A stretch of 64,000 nt of DNA from CAVSMC01 sp963798655 (GTDB lineage Bacteria; Pseudomonadota; Gammaproteobacteria; Burkholderiales; Casimicrobiaceae). The notes under the pieces were generated by a model that was not told where the DNA came from, made no database searches, and saw only the letters and a program-made list of their open reading frames with translations. A program made the position numbers and the translations under genes. Where the stretch lies: positions 434,001 to 498,000 of the forward strand of contig CAWCUH010000001.1 of assembly GCA_963798655.1 (NCBI GenBank), given 5' to 3'. Shown piece after piece: positions 1-7,231 of the stretch. The stretch's first letter is position 1; each line of letters begins with the position of its first letter.

Positions 1-166
1 CGAGCTGACCGTTGACGAGGTTGAAGCACGTCGTCTTGCCGGCGCCGTTAGGGCCGATCAGCGCGACGAGCTCGCCGGCGGCGACGCTGAACGACACGTC
101 GCGTACGGCGTCGACACCGTCGAACGACTTCGCGATGTGCGAAACGACGAGCGTCGGCTCGCTCAC
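1..166 (-). CDS. Branched-chain amino acid-type ABC transporter ATP-binding protein (LivG family), 3' end cut by window edge
   Basis: Only the first 55 codons are present; the rest lies beyond the left edge. The visible N-terminus is a normal ABC ATPase start: a short strand-rich segment, then the Walker A motif GPNGAGKT followed by the TCFNLVNG stretch typical of LivG. The GTG start overlaps the stop of the upstream permease gene as GTGA, so the two are translationally coupled. It should power the LivH-LivM permease beside it at the inner membrane. The substrate cannot be told from sequence; this family moves branched-chain amino acids, amides, urea and aromatic acids. Confidence 0.9.
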   Translation of the reverse strand, partial: MSEPTLVVSHIAKSFDGVDAVRDVSFSVAAGELVALIGPNGAGKTTCFNLVNGQL

Positions 167-2040
167 CGGCGCGCCTTCGCGACGAGGCTTTGCCATGCGC
201 CGCCGATGCCGAGCGGAAAGGCGAGCACCAGCAGCAGGATCATCGCACCCATGACGGCACGCCAGTACTCGGTCGTTCGCGCCAGCGTGTCGGACAGCCA
301 GGTGAACACGGCCGCGCCGATCAGCGGCCCGGCGAGCGCGTTCAAGCCGCCGAGCAGCACGACCACCAGCGCGTCGATCGAGCGCGGGATCGCGAGCGTC
401 TCCGGCGAGATGCTCCCTTTCGAGAACGCGTACAGGCCGCCGGCGAGGCCGGCGAACGCACCGGCCGCTGCGAACGCAGCCCATTGCGTTGCGCGAACGT
501 CGATGCCGATCGCTTCCGCGCGCAGCGGCGAGTCGCGCGCGGCACGCAGCGAATAGCCGAACGGCGTCTGCGCGAGCCACGCGAGCGCGGCGAGAGCGGC
601 GGCGACAACCGCCAGCACGAACGCGTAATACGCGAGCTTCGATCCGAGCCACGCCGACGGCCACACGCCGACGAGCCCGTTCGAGCCGCCGGTCACCGCA
701 TCCCACTGGAATACGATCGACCAGACGATCTGCGCGAACGCGAGGGTCAGCATCGCGAGATAGACGCCCGACAGCCGCACGCAGAACCAGCCGAACACGA
801 GCGCGCCGCCGAGCGCGACCAGCGGCGCGAGCACGAGGCCGACCTCCATCGGCGCGCCATGTCGCACCGCGATCGCCGCCGCATACGCGCCGAGGCCGAA
901 ATACGCGGCGTGACCGAACGACGCCATGCCGCCCGTGCCCATCATGAACTGCAGGCTCGCGGCGAACAGTGCCAGCACGAGCAGGTCGGTCGCGACGATC
1001 AGTGTGTATTCGTCGCCGGCGAGCGGGACCAGCGCGGCAGCGACGAGCGTCGCGAGCGCGGCGAGCGCGCTCGCACGGCCCGGCGGGCGCACCAGCGCGC
1101 GCTGCTCCGGTATGCCGGTCACCGGCAGCAGTGCCGGCGCGCGACCGGCGAGTCCGTAGGGTCGAAACGCGAGCACGACCGCCATGACGACGAACTCGGC
1201 GACGAGCGTCAGCTTGGGAAACGCGATCGCGAGCGCGCCGATCTTCACCGTTCCCGCCGCGATGCACAGCGCCTTGACGAGACCGATGATCAGCGCGGCG
1301 ACGAACGCGCCGGGAACCGAGCCGAGGCCGCCGACGACGGTGACGACGAACGCTTCGGCGATGACTGCGAGGTCCATGCCAAGATTCGCGGGCTCGCGCG
1401 GAAGCTGCAGCGCGCCGGCGGCGCCTGCGAGGAATGCGCCGAGCGCGAACACGACCGTGAACAGCCGCCGCTGATCGATGCCGAGCGCGGCGACGAGCAC
1501 GCGGTTCTCCGTCGCGGCGCGCACGACGACGCCGAAGCGCGAGTGCGCGGTCAGCAGCCACAGGGCAAGCAGCACCAGCGGCCCGAGCGCGAGCATCAGC
1601 AGGTCGTACGAGGGCACCGCGCGTCCCAGTATGTCGATGGCGCCGGCGAAGCCGGGCGCGCGCGGACCGAGAAGATCCTCGGCGCCCCACGTCGCGAGCG
1701 TCGCGTCGCGGACGATCAGCACGACGCCGAACGTGGCGGTGAGCTGAAGCAACTCGGGCGCGTGATAGATCCGGCGCAGCAGCAGCACCTCGATCAGCAT
1801 ACCGATCGCCGCGACGGCGACCGCGGCAACGAGCACGCCGCCCCAGAATCCGAGCGCGCCTGGCGGCATCGCGTCGACCAGCGTGTACGCGCTGTACGCG
1901 CCGAGCATGTACAGCGAGCCGTGCGCGAAGTTCACTACGCGCGTGACGCCGAAGATCAACGTGAGGCCGGCGGCCACGACGAACAGCGACGAGGCGGCGG
2001 CGAGGCCGTTCAGCAGTTGCGCGACGATGGAACCCAGCAT
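163..2040 (-). CDS. Fused LivH-LivM branched-chain amino acid-type ABC permease
   Basis: This 625-residue membrane protein joins the two usual permease subunits in one chain. Residues 1 to about 300 match LivH (hydrophobic start, GVTRVVNFAHGSLYMLGAY motif). Residues from about 340 match LivM (MGTGGMASFGHAAYFGLGAY motif, then the AARDSPLRAEAIGID cytoplasmic loop that contacts the ATPase). The join is a polar linker with no sign of a frameshift, and fused LivHM proteins are known in this class. It lies downstream of a binding-protein gene, separated by a REP-like repeat, and overlaps livG by the GTGA join. The role is import of a small amino-acid-like solute; the substrate is unknown. Confidence 0.93.
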   Translation of the reverse strand: MLGSIVAQLLNGLAAASSLFVVAAGLTLIFGVTRVVNFAHGSLYMLGAYSAYTLVDAMPPGALGFWGGVLVAAVAVAAIGMLIEVLLLRRIYHAPELLQLTATFGVVLIVRDATLATWGAEDLLGPRAPGFAGAIDILGRAVPSYDLLMLALGPLVLLALWLLTAHSRFGVVVRAATENRVLVAALGIDQRRLFTVVFALGAFLAGAAGALQLPREPANLGMDLAVIAEAFVVTVVGGLGSVPGAFVAALIIGLVKALCIAAGTVKIGALAIAFPKLTLVAEFVVMAVVLAFRPYGLAGRAPALLPVTGIPEQRALVRPPGRASALAALATLVAAALVPLAGDEYTLIVATDLLVLALFAASLQFMMGTGGMASFGHAAYFGLGAYAAAIAVRHGAPMEVGLVLAPLVALGGALVFGWFCVRLSGVYLAMLTLAFAQIVWSIVFQWDAVTGGSNGLVGVWPSAWLGSKLAYYAFVLAVVAAALAALAWLAQTPFGYSLRAARDSPLRAEAIGIDVRATQWAAFAAAGAFAGLAGGLYAFSKGSISPETLAIPRSIDALVVVLLGGLNALAGPLIGAAVFTWLSDTLARTTEYWRAVMGAMILLLVLAFPLGIGGAWQSLVAKARR

Positions 2041-2189
2041 CGGCCGGAAGCGCCGGCGGGGCTGACCGGCGGAAGCATGCGGTGGCCGATTCTACCGGGC
2101 GCGATCCGGCGTCGCCTGTTTCATTGCGACACGCTGACTGCACGAACGAGGAGAAGAGCCACGAAACGAATGGCGCCCGCGTACACGTT

Positions 2190-2260
2190 CGTCATTCCCG
2201 CGAAGAGGGAATCCAGTGACGTTCGCTGAAAGACGCCGGGTCCCCGCGTTCGCGGGGACA
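2190..2260 (+). repeat. REP-like two-hairpin element, copy A (between binding-protein gene and LivHM)
   Basis: The element has two palindromic arms, one around GTCATTCCCGCGAA...GGGAATCC and one around GGGTCCCCGCGTTCGCGGGG, joined by a short variable spacer. Related copies are at 17197-17283 (inverted), 53093-53166 and, decayed, 62822-62912. In transcription order it lies after the substrate-binding gene and before the permease gene. The rest of the 2041-2285 gap shows nothing else convincing. Confidence 0.85.
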
Positions 2261-2285
2261 ATGCATTCGCGCGAACGAGGGCAAC

Positions 2286-3473
2286 TTATCGCGCCGGCCG
2301 CAGCGCGCGCACCTGCGCGTCGTCCGGCAACACGTCCTTGCCGTCGACGTAGCGCCAGTCGACCATGATGCCCTTGCCGTCCTTGATCGCGGTGCGGCCG
2401 ACGAAAGCGCCCATCGTCGACTGGTGGTCGATCCTGCGGAACGTGATGCTGCCGAACGGCGACTCGACCGTGAGGCCCTCCATCGCGTTCACCAGCTTCT
2501 CGGTATCGGTCGATCCTGCCTTGCGGATCACCGCCGCGGCGGCGATGACCGTCGTGTAGCCGACGACCGAGCCGAGGCGCGGATAGTCGTCATACTTGGC
2601 CTGGTATGCGGCGAGGAAGCGTTTGTGCTCGGGCGTTTCGATCGCGTACCACGGATAGCCGGTCACGTACCAGCCGACCGGCGCCTCGTCCTTCAGCGGG
2701 TCGAGGTATTCCGGCTCGCCTCCCAGCAGATTGAACACCGGCCGGTCCTTGAACAGCCCGCGCAGCTCGCCTTCGCGAACGAAACGGGCGAGATCGGGAC
2801 CGAACAGCGACGAGAAGATCGCATCGGGCTTCGCATCGATCAGTGCCTGCACGACCGGGCCCGCGTCGATCTTGCCGAGCGGCACCGCCTGCTCGACGAA
2901 CTCGAGGCCCCCGCTCTGGCGGAAAATCATCTGTTTCTTGAACGCAGCCGTCGCGCTCTGGCCGTATTCGTAGTTCGGATAGACGATGCCCCACCGCCGC
3001 TTGTCGAGCTTCGCTGCTTCGGGCACGAGCATCGCCGTCTGCATGAACGTCGAGGCGCGCAGGCGGAACGTGTAGCGATTGCCGTTCTCCCAAACGAGCT
3101 TGTCCGTCAGCGGCTCGGCGGCGATGAACAGTACCTTGCGCCGCTTCGCGAGGTCGGCGACCGCGAGGCCCACGTTGGACGCGAACGTGCCCATCAGCAG
3201 CACCGCCTTCTCGCGCGTCACCAGCTCCTCGGCGACCCGTACGGCGTCGCCCGGATTGCCGTTGTCGTCGCGCGAGACGATCTCGATCGGTCGGCCGAGA
3301 ACGCCGCCGGCGGCATTGACCTGTGCGGCGGCGAGTTCCATCCCTTTGCGGTACGGCTCGAGGAACGCCGGAAACTGCTTGTACTCGTTGATCTCGCCCA
3401 GCTTGATGGGCTGCGCGGCGGCGAGCGACGACGCGGCAACGGCGAGCAGGACGGTGAAGCGCAGCGCTTTCAT
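2286..3473 (-). CDS. Periplasmic branched-chain amino acid-type ABC substrate-binding protein
   Basis: The 395-residue protein begins with a signal peptide (MKALRFTVLLAVAASSLAAA) and continues as a type I periplasmic-binding fold of the Leu/Ile/Val family (IKLGEINEYKQFPAFLEPYR, then EIVSRDDNGNPGDAVRVAEEL). The ATG at 3473 was chosen over a longer open frame because it is preceded by a strong GGAGG ribosome site and begins the signal peptide. It is the first gene of the liv-like operon, followed by a REP-like repeat and then the fused permease. It captures the transported solute in the periplasm; the ligand is not predictable. The family usually spans 370 to 400 residues, so it looks complete. 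Confidence 0.92.
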   Translation of the reverse strand: MKALRFTVLLAVAASSLAAAQPIKLGEINEYKQFPAFLEPYRKGMELAAAQVNAAGGVLGRPIEIVSRDDNGNPGDAVRVAEELVTREKAVLLMGTFASNVGLAVADLAKRRKVLFIAAEPLTDKLVWENGNRYTFRLRASTFMQTAMLVPEAAKLDKRRWGIVYPNYEYGQSATAAFKKQMIFRQSGGLEFVEQAVPLGKIDAGPVVQALIDAKPDAIFSSLFGPDLARFVREGELRGLFKDRPVFNLLGGEPEYLDPLKDEAPVGWYVTGYPWYAIETPEHKRFLAAYQAKYDDYPRLGSVVGYTTVIAAAAVIRKAGSTDTEKLVNAMEGLTVESPFGSITFRRIDHQSTMGAFVGRTAIKDGKGIMVDWRYVDGKDVLPDDAQVRALRPAR

Positions 3474-3586
3474 CGAGCCTCCGGCGGGTGATGGCAGTCG
3501 AAAGATAGGGGCTCGTGCGGCGCGCCGCAAGCGCGGCCGGTTATTTGCTTGGAACGACAACGTCGCCTCGACTGTCGATTAGTCGG

Positions 3587-3592
3587 TAAAAT
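3587..3592 (+). promoter_or_regulatory. Possible -10 box (TAAAAT) ahead of the large oxidoreductase gene
   Basis: TAAAAT lies 47 bases before the 3640 start in the divergent gap between the liv binding-protein gene and the oxidoreductase gene. No good -35 hexamer is visible at the usual spacing. Confidence 0.35.
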
Positions 3593-3639
3593 TCAGGGTT
3601 TTGTTGCTGCCGGCCGCTTAGCTCGCGCGCCACCGCCGA

Positions 3640-6600
3640 ATGGACTTGTCGCTGCCTTCTCCGCTACGCCTCGCGCACGGCCTCGCGTTCGCCGACCTCT
3701 ACTCGGTCGACGGGTTGCGACGGATCGACGCGCTGTTCGTCGGCCATCTCGCTCACAGCGACGGCGCGCTCGCCGCCCGGCTAGCGGCCGCGCGCGCGGA
3801 CCCGTCGTCGCTTGCGGCGAAAGCGGAGTCCGAGCTGCTGATCGCCGTCGCACCGCACGTCGAGGACTTCATCGCGCATCTTTTCGGCATCGAAGCCGAA
3901 GTGCTTGCGCTGCAGGCGCGCCATCACGAGCTCGCGCCGTTGTACGCGATGAAGCGCGCGTTCGTCCAGCGCAAGGCGATGAATCGCTACAAGGCCGTCG
4001 ACGTCGCATGCTTCGACGGCACGGGCCTGCGGCGGGAGCTCGAAACGCTGATCGGCGCCCCGCTCGATGGCGTCGAAGGCGAGCTCGCGCTCGCGCACGC
4101 GGTGATCCGGTGGGGCGAGGACGAGAACGGCAACGCAACGCCGCTCGACCTCGCGATGCGCTACGCCGCGTGGGCCGCGCAGTCGCCGCAGGCAGCGTCG
4201 ATCCGCAAGAGCGGCGTGCTGTTCAGGACGCCGCGCAAGCTCGACTACATGCGGCTCGTGCCGGTCCTGCACGAAACGCGATTCGGCGTCGAGATGGCCA
4301 AGCTGCCCGACGATCATCGCCGCCGCCGCGACGGCTTCGAGCTGACCGATCGCGGCATGGACTTGCCGGCCGCGCTGAACGAAGCGCACTACTGCATCTG
4401 GTGCCACGAGCAGGGCAAGGACTCGTGTGCGAAAGGCTTGCCGCAGAAGAAGCAGGGCGACGGCGCACCGCTCGCTACCGCGTTCAGGAAGTCGCCGTTC
4501 GGCGTCGCGCTCGCCGGCTGCCCGCTGGAGGAGCGCATCTCGGAGTTCCACAAGCTTCGGGCCGAAGGCGTCCCGATCGGCGCCTTCGCGATGGTCTGCG
4601 TCGACAACCCGATGGTCGCGGGCACCGGGCATCGGATCTGCAACGACTGCATGAAGTCATGCATCTACCAGAATACCGATCCGGTCGACATCCCGCAGTC
4701 GGAAACGCGCCTGCTGAAGGACGTGCTTGCGCTGCCGTGGGGTTTCGAGATCTACGGCCTGCTCACTCGATGGAATCCGCTCGACCTGCGTCGCTTCGTC
4801 CCGGCGGCGCCCACCGGCAAGCGCGTGCTCGTCGTCGGCATGGGACCGGCGGGATTCACGCTCGCGCATCATCTGCTGAACGACGGTCATACGGTCGTCG
4901 GCATCGACGGGCTGAAGATCGAGCCGCTCGCGCCGGCAATGTCGGGCGTCGCCGCGAACGGCGAGCGCGTGCCGTTCGTGCCGATCCGCGACATCGCGAC
5001 GCTGACCGAGCCGCTCGACGATCGGGTGATGGCGGGGTTCGGCGGCGTGGCCGAGTACGGCATCACCGTTCGCTGGGACAAGAACTTCCTCAAGCTGTTG
5101 CGCCTGCTGATCGAGCGGCGCGAGCGCTTCGCGATGTACGGCGGCGTGCGCTTCGGCGGCGCGATCGACGCCGAAGGCGCGTTCGCGCTCGGTTTCGATC
5201 ACGTGGCGCTCGCCGCCGGCGCCGGGCGGCCGACGGTACTCGAGCTTCCGAACGGCCTCGCGCAGGGTGTGCGCACCGCCTCCGATTTCCTGATGGCGCT
5301 GCAGCTGACCGGCGCCGCGAAGAAGGATTCGCTCGCGAACATGCAGCTGCGATTGCCCGTCGTCGTCGTCGGCGGCGGCCTCACGGCGATCGATACGGCG
5401 ACCGAGTCGCTCGCCTACTATCCGGTGCAGGTCGAGAAGTTCCTGTCGCGTTACGAGACGCTCGTCGACGACAAGGGGCGCAACGCCGTCGAGTCATCGT
5501 GGACGCCGGCCGAGCGCGCGATCGCCGACGAGTTCATCGCGCATGCGCGCGCGATTCGCGCCGAGCGCGACGCCGCGACGAGCGAAGGGCGCGCACCGAG
5601 AATCATCGAGCTGCTGCAGCAATGGGGCGGTGCGACGATCGCCTACCGCCGGCGGCTGATCGACAGCCCGTCGTATACGCTCAATCACGAGGAAGTCGAA
5701 AAGGCGCTCGAGGAAGGCATCTGGTTCGCCGAGGGCCTGACACCGGTCGCCGTCGAGGTCGACGAGCACGGCCACGCACAAGCTCTGGCCGTGTCCGAGC
5801 AGCACAACGACGGCGACGGCGTCTGGCACGAATACGCGCGTGCGACGCTGCCTGCGCGCACGATCCTGGTCGCGGCCGGAACATCGCCGAACACCGTCGC
5901 GGCGCGCGAGGACGCGGACCACTTTCACCTCGACGGCCGCTACTTCGAGCTTCTCGACGAGACCGGGGCGGCGGTGAAGCCGGTGCGCGGGCTCGCGAAG
6001 CCCGAGCGTCCGGCAGTGCTGACCGGCATTCGCCCGGACGGCCGCGCGACCAGCTTCTTCGGCGACATGCATCCCTCGTACTTCGGCAACGTCGTGAAGG
6101 CGATGGCGAGCGCGAAGCAGGGCTATCCGATCGTTTCGCGGATGCTTGCGCGCGTCGCGCCCGCGTCGACGGCTTCGGACGCTGCATTCATTCGAGCGCT
6201 CGACGGCGAATTGCGCGCAACCGTCGCGCGCGTCGAGCGGCTCACGCCGACGATCGTCGAGGTCGTCGTGCGCGCGCCGGCGGCCGCGCGCCGTTTCCAG
6301 CCGGGACAGTTCTATCGGCTGCAGAACTACGAGACGCACGCGCCGCGCGTGGACGGCACGCGGCTTGCGATGGAAGGCCTCGCGCTGACCGGCGCATGGG
6401 TCGATCGCGAGCGCGGGCTCGTGTCGACGATCGTGCTCGAGATGGGCGGGTCGTCCGATCTTTGCACGCGGCTGCGCCCGGGGGAGCCGGTCGTGCTGAT
6501 GGGTCCGACCGGCACGCCGACCGAGATCGAGCCCGGCGAGACGGTGGCGCTCGTCGGTGGCGGCCTTGGCAACGCCGTGCTGTTCTCGATCGGGCAGGCG

Positions 6601-7179
6601 TTTCGCAACGCGGGCTCGACGGTGCTCTATTTCGCCGGCTACAAGAAGCTCGCCGACCGCTACAAGGTTGCCGACATCGAGGCCGCCGCGGACGTCGTCG
6701 TCTGGTGCTGCGACGAGGCGCCGGGCTTCGCGCCGGATCGGCCGCAGGATCGCGCGTTCGTCGGCAACATCGTGCAGGCGATGCGCGCGTACGCCGCGGG
6801 CGAGCTCGGCGATCCTGCGATCGCGCTCGCGTCCTGCGACCGGCTGATCGCGATCGGCTCCGACAGGATGATGGCGGCCGTCGGGCTCGCACGGCACACG
6901 GTGCTCGCGCCGTTCATGAAGCCCGGGCATCGTGCGATCGCGTCGATCAACTCGCCGATGCAATGCATGATGAAGGAGATCTGCGCGCAGTGCCTGCAGC
7001 CGCATCGCGATCCGCTCACCGGCAACGTCACGTACGTGTTCTCCTGCTTCAACCAGGACCAGCCGATCGATCGCGTCGACTTCGCCGGCCTCGACGCGCG
7101 CTTGAAGCAGAACGGCGTGCAGGAAAAGCTCACCGCGCAGTGGATCGCGCGCACGCGCTCGCCTGGCGCTCCGAACTGA
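3640..7179 (+). CDS. Iron-sulfur flavoprotein: GltD/NfnB-like half fused to a PyrK/NfnA-like half
   Basis: This 1179-residue protein has an N-terminal region of about 240 residues I do not recognise. Next comes a GltD-type iron-sulfur segment with eight cysteines (252, 255, 263, 294, 320, 334, 337, 341), including GCPLEERI and the C-x2-C-x3-C group, enough for two [4Fe-4S] clusters. Two Rossmann folds follow: VVGMGPAGFTLAHHL near 400 (FAD) and VVVGGGLTAIDTATES near 575 (NAD(P)). The last 300 residues are a ferredoxin-reductase-like FAD/NAD module (RFQPGQFYRLQNYE near 885, LVGGGLGNAVLF near 970). It ends in a PyrK-type cysteine cluster (1109, 1115, 1118, 1136). Known relatives of the two halves are the large and small subunits of NADH-dependent ferredoxin:NADP oxidoreductase and of sulfide dehydrogenase. 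The actual substrate is unknown. It is probably cytoplasmic, as no signal peptide is seen. Fusion of both halves in one chain is the notable point. Confidence 0.85.
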   Translation: MDLSLPSPLRLAHGLAFADLYSVDGLRRIDALFVGHLAHSDGALAARLAAARADPSSLAAKAESELLIAVAPHVEDFIAHLFGIEAEVLALQARHHELAPLYAMKRAFVQRKAMNRYKAVDVACFDGTGLRRELETLIGAPLDGVEGELALAHAVIRWGEDENGNATPLDLAMRYAAWAAQSPQAASIRKSGVLFRTPRKLDYMRLVPVLHETRFGVEMAKLPDDHRRRRDGFELTDRGMDLPAALNEAHYCIWCHEQGKDSCAKGLPQKKQGDGAPLATAFRKSPFGVALAGCPLEERISEFHKLRAEGVPIGAFAMVCVDNPMVAGTGHRICNDCMKSCIYQNTDPVDIPQSETRLLKDVLALPWGFEIYGLLTRWNPLDLRRFVPAAPTGKRVLVVGMGPAGFTLAHHLLNDGHTVVGIDGLKIEPLAPAMSGVAANGERVPFVPIRDIATLTEPLDDRVMAGFGGVAEYGITVRWDKNFLKLLRLLIERRERFAMYGGVRFGGAIDAEGAFALGFDHVALAAGAGRPTVLELPNGLAQGVRTASDFLMALQLTGAAKKDSLANMQLRLPVVVVGGGLTAIDTATESLAYYPVQVEKFLSRYETLVDDKGRNAVESSWTPAERAIADEFIAHARAIRAERDAATSEGRAPRIIELLQQWGGATIAYRRRLIDSPSYTLNHEEVEKALEEGIWFAEGLTPVAVEVDEHGHAQALAVSEQHNDGDGVWHEYARATLPARTILVAAGTSPNTVAAREDADHFHLDGRYFELLDETGAAVKPVRGLAKPERPAVLTGIRPDGRATSFFGDMHPSYFGNVVKAMASAKQGYPIVSRMLARVAPASTASDAAFIRALDGELRATVARVERLTPTIVEVVVRAPAAARRFQPGQFYRLQNYETHAPRVDGTRLAMEGLALTGAWVDRERGLVSTIVLEMGGSSDLCTRLRPGEPVVLMGPTGTPTEIEPGETVALVGGGLGNAVLFSIGQAFRNAGSTVLYFAGYKKLADRYKVADIEAAADVVVWCCDEAPGFAPDRPQDRAFVGNIVQAMRAYAAGELGDPAIALASCDRLIAIGSDRMMAAVGLARHTVLAPFMKPGHRAIASINSPMQCMMKEICAQCLQPHRDPLTGNVTYVFSCFNQDQPIDRVDFAGLDARLKQNGVQEKLTAQWIARTRSPGAPN

Positions 7180-7219
7180 CCGTCCGACGGCGCGCGGCCG
7201 CTGCGCCGGGCGCGGCCGC

Positions 7220-7225
7220 TATACT
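7220..7225 (+). promoter_or_regulatory. -10 box TATACT that would give a leaderless start for the GGDEF/EAL gene
   Basis: TATACT ends seven bases before the GTG start at 7232, so transcription from it would begin at or next to the start codon. No Shine-Dalgarno sequence is seen before the GTG. A -35 box is not clear. Confidence 0.4.
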
Positions 7226-7231
7226 CGCCCG

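Noticed and set aside
163..2040. LivH-LivM fusion as a possible frameshift artefact
   Set aside because: The linker is a normal in-frame stretch, both halves are complete, and fused proteins of this kind are known.
190..2229. Long open frame on the plus strand antisense to the LivHM permease gene
   Set aside because: Composition is Arg/His/Asp-rich as expected for the reverse of a GC-rich gene; no domain or ribosome site.
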